Assembly (NCBI GenBank): GCA_050305935.1
Contig: JBNLGG010000021.1
Span: 1-61,698 of the forward strand
Direction: 5' to 3'
Origin: CAJXNP01 sp050305935
GTDB taxonomy: Bacteria; Bacteroidota; Bacteroidia; Cytophagales; Cyclobacteriaceae
Length of the DNA stretch: 61,698 nt
Position numbers and translations under genes: made by a program. The notes under the pieces are model-generated. The model saw nothing but the letters and a program-made list of their open reading frames with translations, was not told where the DNA came from and did not search any database. The first letter of the stretch is position 1. Every line of letters starts with the position of its first letter. Positions 25,517-32,908 of the stretch are shown here, one piece after another.

Positions 25517-26683
25517 TTATTTCACTTCCATCACCTTACAGTCCGTAAGATAGGTGTTTTCAAAACTCACATCATCACCGGCTTTTTTACCAGGAATTAG
25601 AAACAACCGGGCAGACATAGCCTTCGACACATATTTAACAGATAATGAGGCTACATCTAAAAGGATTCGCTGAAGTTGGTCGACAGTTGTATAGCCGGGA
25701 ATCGGAACAACGTCCAGCCCTGTTCCGGAGACCGCAGAATACATAAGAAGCTCGTTGATTGTGAAGTTGTTCTCCTTCGCTCGCATTGCTAAAACCTTAT
25801 CCTCCAACACCGGAAGCATCAATCCTGAATAACCGCATGTTTTCACGTCCAGGTTTTTTATAACATCGGTGATAAGCGAACAGGCAGCCAGCGTGGAGGA
25901 ATGGCCAAATGGATGACCCGTCAGTTTTTCCACTACTCCCCCAATCGAAGCATTTAAACCGGGAGCTGTCGAGGTATCAATACCAAAAAATTCCAGTCCT
26001 GTTTCATCACTGATTTTCTCACAGATCATTTGAATTGGAATTAATGCATCATTTAAAGCTTTTTCCAATGACAATTTGTTCTCTTCCCAATCATCAGACA
26101 CTAAACCATTCAATAAAATATTAGGTGACTCTATACCAATAGTGAACCCAGGCGCTCCCTCATGGTAGGCAACCGGAAAGAATGGAATATGTGGTTGGCA
26201 ATTTGCAGCAGCAGCAAATCTGAAATTACCTTCGCCGCCCAGACTGGAGTAAGCAATGGCAGAAATAATTTCAGCCGCCTGTCTTATAGATTTGTAATAG
26301 ATCCCTTGTCCAAATTCAGAAATTCGTACACTAAAATTTATATTCCTGGTTTGCGCAATAATATCCTCGGCCAGCTCCACATATTTTTTGTCGTAAACCT
26401 CCGGCTTACAAAGCTCTCCAATCGAAAGAAATATATGATCATCGTGCGTCAGCTTGTCGATTTCCGCCAACCGGGTTCTGACTTCACTATCTGTCAATCC
26501 ACTTGAGAGAAGATAAAAATGAGGGGTTGCTATTCGAATCGTTTGCACGTCATAACCAACATCCTGGAATTGCTTACGGGCATTCTTTAAAAACCTGATG
26601 GCATGATGTAACTTCTCCATGTCATGAAGGCTTTTGATATCAACTCCGGCTGTAATCGTCCGGATGGCAAACTTAAGTTTCAT
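25517..26683 (-). CDS. DUF711 (UPF0210) family protein
   Basis: A 388-residue cytoplasmic protein of the DUF711 family (PF05167), which shares a pyruvate-formate-lyase/glycyl-radical-like fold without the radical glycine. Recognisable segments are KFAIRTITAGVD, GGEGNFRFAAAANCQPHIPFFP, FGIDTSTAPGLNASIGGVVEKL, and the closing VVPIPGYTT. Its biochemical role is unknown. It starts 15 bases after the GH2 stop, so it should be co-transcribed with that glycosidase, hinting at carbohydrate metabolism. Confidence 0.88.
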   Translation of the reverse strand: MKLKFAIRTITAGVDIKSLHDMEKLHHAIRFLKNARKQFQDVGYDVQTIRIATPHFYLLSSGLTDSEVRTRLAEIDKLTHDDHIFLSIGELCKPEVYDKKYVELAEDIIAQTRNINFSVRISEFGQGIYYKSIRQAAEIISAIAYSSLGGEGNFRFAAAANCQPHIPFFPVAYHEGAPGFTIGIESPNILLNGLVSDDWEENKLSLEKALNDALIPIQMICEKISDETGLEFFGIDTSTAPGLNASIGGVVEKLTGHPFGHSSTLAACSLITDVIKNLDVKTCGYSGLMLPVLEDKVLAMRAKENNFTINELLMYSAVSGTGLDVVPIPGYTTVDQLQRILLDVASLSVKYVSKAMSARLFLIPGKKAGDDVSFENTYLTDCKVMEVK

Positions 26684-26698
26684 TTGGATCCGCCCAGG

Positions 26699-28522
26699 TT
26701 ATTTAGTCATATAGAAATCCCGCAACACATAAAAAGCTTTCTTCTTATCTCCCGTTTGTGATACTAGCCCTTTCCGGTTGTATCCATCCTGAATAAGGGG
26801 AAGTGGCCTTCTCGGTGACCGGAAGTCAGTCAGTATCCACGGTGTCATTCCCCTCAATTGTGGTATTTTCGATAACATTTTGATAGTTTCCCGGTACAAA
26901 TATTCCTGATATTCCTCTGTCCATCGAGTCAGTGAATCACCGTGTTGACCTTGCAAAGCACCTGCTCCAAACTCGGAAATTAAAACTGGCTTTTGCTGTT
27001 CAATTTCCCAGGTCACATTTTCACATTTGTCGGGCAATCCATCGTACCATCCCACGTACTGGTTAAAGCTCAGCACATCCACCTGATCAGCCAGCGGGTC
27101 GCCAATTTCCCGAACATTCCAATTGCCATCCCTGGCATGCTGCTCCAAGGCTGCGCTGATCAGCCTGGTATTATCTAATGACTTAGCTTCCTTAATTAAA
27201 TTTGACATAAAAACTGTCCTTTCAGGAGTCACCGGTGTTTCATTCCCCATTGACCAGACTACGACCGAAGCCCTGTTTTTATCCCGCGTGATCATCTCCG
27301 TCAATTGATTTTTGGCGTTGGCATAGGTCTTTTCATTTTTCCAATCAATTGTCCAGTACACCGGGATTTCCTCCCAAAGCAATATCCCCATTTCATCAGC
27401 CACCCGGGCCATATATTCATTGTGGGGATAGTGGGCAAGGCGAGCATAATTGGCATGCAATTCCTTGACCCAGCCAAATACCATCCTGGCATCCTCTTCA
27501 GAATATGATCTTCCACCACGCATCACATTTTCCTCGTGAATGCAAATTCCTTTCATGAAAACAGACTTGCCATTTAAAAGGATATCAGCGCCTCTGGTCT
27601 CAATCGTCCTGAAACCAATCTTATCAGTAACTTCATTCTTATCAATTGACACCTTAATGGCATACAGCTTTGGCTCTTCTAATGACCACCTTTTTAATTT
27701 CTTTGCTGTAAAATCGATGTCCGCTCTTCCCTGATTATTCGAAGTGACTGTCGTGGAAAGTCCAATTTCCGGAATACTGACCTTGATTTCTTTATTTACT
27801 GAATTCTTGCCGTCCAATTGCACATATCCTTTTATTTGTTGGGGGTTTGCCGGGTCAAGTTGAATGAAATAGTCTCTGATGAAAGTAGCAGGTGTTTCAA
27901 TGATTTTAACATCCCTGGTAATCCCTCCGTAATTCCACCAGTCGGTGTTCAGCGTGGGCACCCCTTCCTTGGTTCGCTTATTATCAACCTTGAGAATAAT
28001 AAAATTGTCTTTCTCTTTTAGGAGATCCGTTATTTCAAAGTTAAAGGGTGTAAACCCACCGATGTGCTTTCCAAGTTTCTTCCCGTTCAGGTAGACATCC
28101 GACTCGTAATTTGCCGCTCCAAAGTAAACAAACACCCTGTTTTGGTTATTCGACTTCGCGTAGTCAAACGACTTCTTATACCAGACAGACCCTTCATAAT
28201 ACAGTAGCTTTTCCTCCTGACTATTCCAATCGCCCGGCACTAACATTGTCGGGGAAAGGTCAAAATCATATTCAATAAGGTCGGTCTTGTTTTGCGCTTT
28301 TTGGTTTTTGTAATACCCGCTTCCCCCACCATCATGCTCATCATGAGGTTGATAACGGTAGTCGTAGTAACCATTTTCGTAGGGATCAATGATATAATGC
28401 CATTTGCCGTTTAGCAGTGTGACATTCCGGGCATTAGTATTAATGATCAGCGGTGACTGGGCAATGATATCATTGGAAGAAAAAAGAAGTAAAACGAATG
28501 AAATTATAGCTGGCTTGTTCAT
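26699..28522 (-). CDS. Glycoside hydrolase family 2, beta-glucuronidase-like
   Basis: A 607-residue secreted GH2 enzyme: signal peptide (MNKPAIISFVLLLFSS), sugar-binding jelly-roll (about 25-200), Ig-like domain (about 200-300), then a TIM barrel. The acid/base is Glu428 in WSMGNETPV and the nucleophile Glu517 in ISEFGAGAL. The NxK motif that reads the glucuronate carboxylate is present (Asn582-Arg-Lys584), so beta-glucuronidase is favoured over beta-galactosidase. The signal places it in the periplasm. Genes 3' on the same strand (DUF711, MtnA, aldolase) may feed the released sugar into metabolism. Confidence 0.88.
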   Translation of the reverse strand: MNKPAIISFVLLLFSSNDIIAQSPLIINTNARNVTLLNGKWHYIIDPYENGYYDYRYQPHDEHDGGGSGYYKNQKAQNKTDLIEYDFDLSPTMLVPGDWNSQEEKLLYYEGSVWYKKSFDYAKSNNQNRVFVYFGAANYESDVYLNGKKLGKHIGGFTPFNFEITDLLKEKDNFIILKVDNKRTKEGVPTLNTDWWNYGGITRDVKIIETPATFIRDYFIQLDPANPQQIKGYVQLDGKNSVNKEIKVSIPEIGLSTTVTSNNQGRADIDFTAKKLKRWSLEEPKLYAIKVSIDKNEVTDKIGFRTIETRGADILLNGKSVFMKGICIHEENVMRGGRSYSEEDARMVFGWVKELHANYARLAHYPHNEYMARVADEMGILLWEEIPVYWTIDWKNEKTYANAKNQLTEMITRDKNRASVVVWSMGNETPVTPERTVFMSNLIKEAKSLDNTRLISAALEQHARDGNWNVREIGDPLADQVDVLSFNQYVGWYDGLPDKCENVTWEIEQQKPVLISEFGAGALQGQHGDSLTRWTEEYQEYLYRETIKMLSKIPQLRGMTPWILTDFRSPRRPLPLIQDGYNRKGLVSQTGDKKKAFYVLRDFYMTK

Positions 28523-28597
28523 GAAAACAAAATTTAACGAAGTCTAAAATAGCCGGAATTATCATGGTAAAAAAATAAGCATGTTACAGGTGGTCGT

Positions 28598-29356
28598 TTA
28601 CCTTTCCGGCTGACCGGCAATGAAGCTTAATATGCAGGAATTCATTCGCAGGTGGATGTCATATTCATTGGCATGGGCCAGCCAACCAAAAGTCACACCG
28701 CAATGATACACCAGATCCTCAAAACTCTCGCGAGGGATTATGATTTCCTGCGTATCCAGGTATTCTTCTAATGTGTCAAATCCAATTTTCTTTTCTGCAT
28801 CCTCCTGTTGCTCCTTTTGTTTGATTTCATGGTATTTTTTTTCCTCTTTATATTTCTTGCTGAAGGCATTGTAAAGAGCCGTGGCAGGACTAAACACGGC
28901 CTCTCCAACGCTGGTCTTATAATCATCCCCTTCCTTGCTTACTTCGCGTGAAACCCCCGGAATAAAGACAGGTTCAAGTTTTTTACGGTAGAGATGAGTA
29001 GGCTCAGGAATCCCAGAATAAACATCGACCGAATCAAGTATGTACACCTTCTGTTCCATCGATATCAGCATTTCCGAATAATTCTCCCCTTCTTCTATGA
29101 TCAAAGTAAAAACCTCGTAGTCGATCCTGGAAAAAGTGATCGTGTCTCCAGGGTATACCGGCATTTGAAAAAAACCCTTGCCAGATGAAACCGTTCCCAT
29201 GCGGTGCTGATTGTAGACATGTACGCCGGACACGTCAGACAATGTTTCACGGTCAATGATAAAACCTTTTAGCGTCATTTTTTCGGATTGAGACCGACCC
29301 GAAAACGATAGCAAAAAGAAAAACAGGAATATGTAAAGGACTGGCTTGATGGTCAA
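28598..29356 (-). CDS. Carboxypeptidase regulatory-like domain protein, unknown
   Basis: A 252-residue secreted protein with a signal (MTIKPVLYIFLFFFLLSFSGRSQS) and an N-terminal carboxypeptidase-regulatory-like beta sandwich (about 25-105: KGFIIDRETLSDVSGVHVYN, GTVSSGKGFFQMPVYPGD). The rest is charged and helical, with a lysine/glutamate-rich stretch (KKYKEEKKYHEIKQKEQQED). Homologues in Bacteroidota are usually annotated only by the first domain. No sorting domain is present. The role may be structural in the envelope. Confidence 0.7.
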   Translation of the reverse strand: MTIKPVLYIFLFFFLLSFSGRSQSEKMTLKGFIIDRETLSDVSGVHVYNQHRMGTVSSGKGFFQMPVYPGDTITFSRIDYEVFTLIIEEGENYSEMLISMEQKVYILDSVDVYSGIPEPTHLYRKKLEPVFIPGVSREVSKEGDDYKTSVGEAVFSPATALYNAFSKKYKEEKKYHEIKQKEQQEDAEKKIGFDTLEEYLDTQEIIIPRESFEDLVYHCGVTFGWLAHANEYDIHLRMNSCILSFIAGQPER

Positions 29357-29579
29357 CGATTTATTTTGACCCTAAAACTATCAGATTTGGTTTGAAAAGA
29401 AATGTGGAATCAGCTTAGAAGAGTTAAAGAATGTTAACATGTAAGAATATTCCTGACAGTTTGGTCAGGCGATTGAAAAAATTCCAATAAAGCCATTAAT
29501 TAGTTGTACTATTTATAGAATAAATTAGTTTTTCTTTACGATTAATTCACTTACTTTGGCCTTTTGTTGCTACAACTAA

Positions 29580-30233
29580 ATGAAACGGGGTTCAATTTAT
29601 AGCATCATTTTTTTATTGGGGGGACTTTTATTTAGCTGTAAACCCAGCAAAATTTGCCCTGCCTATCATTCTACCTTTATCCTGGACCCGGAAGTTACCC
29701 GTACCACATTTTCTTTATTTGGGCCAGATTCACTACCAAAAGATCCTGAAACTGAGCTTTGGTTTGTTAAAAAGAAGAAGGTGGGCATAGCCGATGACTA
29801 CAGCTACAAAAAGAAAAACACCAAGATGGCCATCATCGATATGGAGCCTATCTACATCAAAAAGACAGATCCACTCGACATGCCGCTTGCCATGGCAGAA
29901 ATGGACTCCAGTATGATGGACTCTCTACAGCACCGGCGAACGGAAGAGCGCTATGACGATTTCTATAATTATGACCAGATGATCTATCTCCATTATTTTG
30001 GAGATTATCTTCCTAAACCAAAGCCTGCGCCTGACATCTCTGATGACCTGAAAAAAGATGAATCCCTGATTAAAGATGAAACAGGTACATCAGAAGACCA
30101 GCAAAAAGAAGGGTTCTTCAAGAGGCTCTTTAAAAAGAAGGATAAATCAAAAAAGAAGAAAGGCAAGGCAAATGACACCGACGAATCAGACGAACCGGAC
30201 GAAGAGCTTCAGGAGGAAGATTCCGCGGAATAA
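29580..30233 (+). CDS. Lipoprotein with charged low-complexity C-terminus
   Basis: A 217-residue protein with lipobox LFSC (Cys20). The middle region (residues about 60-150) has several Lys-Asp clusters and YDDFYNYDQMIYLHYFGDY; the tail (about 170-217) is first strongly basic (FKRLFKKKDKSKKKKGK) and then acidic to the end. The function is unknown. The KPSKICP after the lipid Cys resembles an envelope-anchoring linker. Divergent from the preceding gene across 223 bases, which contain near-consensus -7 fragments but no clear promoter. Confidence 0.6.
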   Translation: MKRGSIYSIIFLLGGLLFSCKPSKICPAYHSTFILDPEVTRTTFSLFGPDSLPKDPETELWFVKKKKVGIADDYSYKKKNTKMAIIDMEPIYIKKTDPLDMPLAMAEMDSSMMDSLQHRRTEERYDDFYNYDQMIYLHYFGDYLPKPKPAPDISDDLKKDESLIKDETGTSEDQQKEGFFKRLFKKKDKSKKKKGKANDTDESDEPDEELQEEDSAE

Positions 30234-30258
30234 ACCCTTTTCTAACTGCCGAATATCA

Positions 30259-30675
30259 TTATTCAAAGAGCTTATCAATAAACCGCTCTGATCCCACCAC
30301 AGGTAATTCTGAAAAATAAAAATCATCCACATCTTCTGTAATAATATACTCACATCCGGCGCGCAAGGTAGAATAATATTCCAGACCATATTCAAAATCC
30401 AAAACAGCGCGGTTTTGAATTGATGACAATACAACTTCTTTATCGGTAGAAGTGATGTTAATCTTCGAAACCAGCAATTCAATTTTGGACTTGGCCATTT
30501 TCGTCCCGCTTTTCTTTTCGGAAAAACAAAAGGCTATGGCCAGGCAAATAGGCGAAGTGTACAGTTTGTAGTTTGATGAATCAGCTAGACTCAGAATACG
30601 CGAGGAATAAGTGAAAAGTGGGTATTCTTTATTCAGTACCGATACGAGGACATTGGCATCCAGAAAAATTTTCAT
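30259..30675 (-). CDS. PIN-domain toxin of a type II toxin-antitoxin pair
   Basis: A 138-residue PIN domain protein. The first catalytic Asp is in MKIFLDANVLVSVLNKE, and the distal acidic residues are in IITEDVDDFYF. The fold predicts Mg2+-dependent RNase activity, as in VapC-like toxins. It overlaps the antitoxin gene by four bases (ATGA), the usual arrangement. The toxin has more Ser/Cys residues in its middle than typical VapC, so the subgroup is uncertain. Confidence 0.8.
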   Translation of the reverse strand: MKIFLDANVLVSVLNKEYPLFTYSSRILSLADSSNYKLYTSPICLAIAFCFSEKKSGTKMAKSKIELLVSKINITSTDKEVVLSSIQNRAVLDFEYGLEYYSTLRAGCEYIITEDVDDFYFSELPVVGSERFIDKLFE

Positions 30676-30929
30676 TTGAGTGAATCAAAGAAATCTTTTT
30701 TCATTGATCTTCTGGAGCGGTACTTCGTCGTGCATTCTGCCTTGCCCTCAGCTACCTGCATGACCCAATCTGCAACAGGAAGCTCCTCCAGACTTTGGCA
30801 GGTGCCACTGGTAATCTGCCGGTACAAAAACTCAGTCAATCTGGACAAGCTAATATTCTGGGAATCAGCAAAGCTCTTTGCTTTTTCAATGACATCCCTG
30901 TCAAAAGAAAGTGTGATCTTAGCGTCCAT
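30672..30929 (-). CDS. Antitoxin (DUF6364-like) of the PIN pair
   Basis: An 85-residue protein starting at ATG 30929 (MDAKITLSFDRDVIEKAKSF). It has a ribbon-helix-helix-like N-terminus (KITLSFDRDVIEKAKSFAD) and an acidic-then-basic C-terminus suited to wrap the toxin. The reading frame is open for a further 107 codons upstream, but that part is a DUF3291 relic and is not assumed to be translated here. The four-base overlap with the toxin supports the pair. Confidence 0.72.
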   Translation of the reverse strand: MDAKITLSFDRDVIEKAKSFADSQNISLSRLTEFLYRQITSGTCQSLEELPVADWVMQVAEGKAECTTKYRSRRSMKKDFFDSLK

Positions 30930-31004
30930 ATTTAAGTCTTTAAATTTATACGACAAAGACACTTTTTTTATACGTAAATGAAAAAGCTGTTTTGTTTCCG
31001 TTTT

Positions 31005-31354
31005 TGCAAACCGTCTAAGGGGAAAAGCATATTTACTTTCGCCTTTCCTGTCAAAGTATTCCAATCGTAATTTCACTTCATTCAGTGCCGGAATGTGATT
31101 TGGCTTAATCCACCACATGACAAGATGGTTTCCTTCATGTTTTTGAAACCATTCTTTTCTCCTTCTGAGAAAAACGGTATGATCTGAAATAAAAACATAT
31201 CCCCTCAAATCCTCCACAGTTTCCCATACAGATATGTTCAAAATGATCAAAAGGTCATTAAATGGGCTAATGGAAACAGCACTGACATACTCCTCTTCTA
31301 ATCGACTAACCCCTTACTTTTTTCTGCCAATTCGTTAACCCAGTCAATGTCATT
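31005..31354 (-). pseudogene. Frameshifted DUF3291 pseudogene
   Basis: On the minus strand the frame read downstream of 31303 matches the DUF3291 core: ISPFNDLLIILNISVWE, ISDHTVFLRRRKEWF, MWWIKPNHIPALNEVKLRLE and ESKYAFPLRRF. The preceding family segment (DIDWVNELAEKSKGLV, about 31351-31304) lies in another frame, and joining them requires a frameshift near 31304-31306. Further N-terminal sequence was not found and a stop lies in the second frame just upstream. The 3' end has lost its stop and runs in frame into the antitoxin gene. This looks like recent decay. The 31355-31495 stretch shows nothing else except a 13-base A-run. Confidence 0.6.
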
Positions 31355-31495
31355 TTTGGGGATGGTCGGTCGATAGGTTTGAACAATTTTGCATTGTTCA
31401 TTTGGGCAGGTACTTCATAGATTTTAGGGTTGGTTAATAAACATAACCCGCTGGCTAACAAAAAAAAAAAACACCTGGTAGGTTAAAAAATAGTA

Positions 31496-31882
31496 TCAAA
31501 TTGTTATTTCGATAAAGTTACCTTCGGGATCCAGAACCACGCTTTCAAAATATCCGTCGCCCGTCCACCTGGGTTCCCCCTCCACCAGATATCCGGCCTT
31601 CCGTAATTGTTCTGTTTTTTCAACTACCTTTTCCTCGCTACCTACGGCAATGGCAAAATGTGTTAACCCTGGCTTGGTCTTTTCCTCTTCACTAAATTTG
31701 CCCATTTGCTCCCTGGACATGATCTCAAGTCTTGCACCGCTCCCAAATGACAAAAAATACGACTGGAATCTCTTTTTTTCATTGACATACTTTTCCCCTG
31801 CGCTTGCCTGGAAAAATTTTTCATAAAAATCCCTCATGATTTCAAGATCGACTACCCAAATGGCTAAATGATCAATACGCAT
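31496..31882 (-). CDS. VOC family (glyoxalase-like) protein
   Basis: A 128-residue VOC superfamily protein from ATG 31882 (MRIDHLAIWVVDLEIMRDFY); an ATG 18 bases upstream is possible. Two betaalphabetabetabeta modules are visible: HLAIWVVDLEIMRDFYEKFF and GLTHFAIAVGSEEKVVEKTE, with a closing DPEGNFIEITI. Metal-ligand candidates are His4 or so, Glu in the middle and the terminal Glu. The substrate is unknown; members include glyoxalases, dioxygenases and resistance proteins. The A-run upstream may mark an old terminator. Confidence 0.85.
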   Translation of the reverse strand: MRIDHLAIWVVDLEIMRDFYEKFFQASAGEKYVNEKKRFQSYFLSFGSGARLEIMSREQMGKFSEEEKTKPGLTHFAIAVGSEEKVVEKTEQLRKAGYLVEGEPRWTGDGYFESVVLDPEGNFIEITI

Positions 31883-31954
31883 ATCCCTAATTTTATGCAA
31901 AATATGATTTTGAACATGTGATGTCCTAAGCTGATAAGATAAATTTACTCGTAT

Positions 31955-32908
31955 ATGGAGCTACCCTGGAACAATACCAAAAGATACAACGACTATTCCA
32001 CCTACATCAAGTCGATCTTTCATGGCAAGACACAAAAAATTTCCGTGGACGCGGGATTTACCTGCCCGAATCGCGACGGTTCGAAAGGTTATGCCGGATG
32101 TACATATTGCAATAACAACTCCTTTAAGCCTTCCTATTGCAAACCAGTCAAAGGTATCGTAGAACAATTGGAAGAGGGTATTGCATTCTTTTCCAAACGA
32201 AAAAAGCCAGACCACTATCTGGCATACTTCCAGGCCTTCTCAAACACGTATGGCGACACGAGTAACCTGAGGGAAAAGTATCTTGAAGCGCTGTCTGTGA
32301 AGGATGTGAAAGGCCTTGTAATATCAACCCGACCGGATTGCATCCAGGAAAGTACAGTTCGTTTGCTGGAAGAATTAGCCAGTTCATGTTACGTGTCGCT
32401 TGAAATTGGAATTGAGTCATGCTATGACCTTACTTTAAATCACCTCAACAGATGCCATACGTTTGAAGACACTAAACGTGCGTTCGGATTGTGTAAAGAC
32501 AAAAATTTTGATGTAGGTGGTCATTTGATCCTTGGTCTACCGGGCGAAACAAGGGAAATGATGCTGAATCAAGCCGGTATCCTGTCAGATCTTGGACTGA
32601 AAACAATTAAAATCCATCAATTACAAATCATTGAAAAAACAGTTTTGGCTAAACAATTCGCAGACAATCCTGACGCTTTTCAGTTTTTCACAGTAGAGGA
32701 ATATATTGAGTTAATTGTGAAATTCCTGGAGAGGCTTGATCCCCATATAGCAATTGAACGTTTTGCAAGTCAATCACCTTTCGACCTGTTAATTTACCCT
32801 AAATGGGGCCTTAAAAATTTTGAAATTGCACACCGAATCGAAAAAGAATTAGAAAAGAATCATACATTTCAAGGTAAGCGATTCAGGAAAAAAGAACTGG
32901 CCTGTTAA
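31955..32908 (+). CDS. TIGR01212-family radical SAM protein (YhcC-like)
   Basis: A 317-residue radical SAM enzyme of the YhcC/TIGR01212 type. The [4Fe-4S] cysteines are Cys37, Cys49 and Cys52 (C-x11-C-x2-C), which is this subfamily's unusual spacing. VSLEIGIESCYDLTLNHLNR and GGHLILGLPGETREMM are conserved in the barrel. The substrate is unknown. The gene ends by overlapping the convergent calcium ATPase gene by four bases. Confidence 0.9.
   Translation: MELPWNNTKRYNDYSTYIKSIFHGKTQKISVDAGFTCPNRDGSKGYAGCTYCNNNSFKPSYCKPVKGIVEQLEEGIAFFSKRKKPDHYLAYFQAFSNTYGDTSNLREKYLEALSVKDVKGLVISTRPDCIQESTVRLLEELASSCYVSLEIGIESCYDLTLNHLNRCHTFEDTKRAFGLCKDKNFDVGGHLILGLPGETREMMLNQAGILSDLGLKTIKIHQLQIIEKTVLAKQFADNPDAFQFFTVEEYIELIVKFLERLDPHIAIERFASQSPFDLLIYPKWGLKNFEIAHRIEKELEKNHTFQGKRFRKKELAC

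Noticed and set aside
30930..31250. In-frame 107-codon extension of the antitoxin
   Set aside because: It matches the C-terminal part of DUF3291, not an antitoxin; the start is TTG and a frameshift lies upstream.
31460..31472. A-run as a terminator or slippery site
   Set aside because: No adjacent hairpin and no overlapping genes; it is a plain homopolymer.
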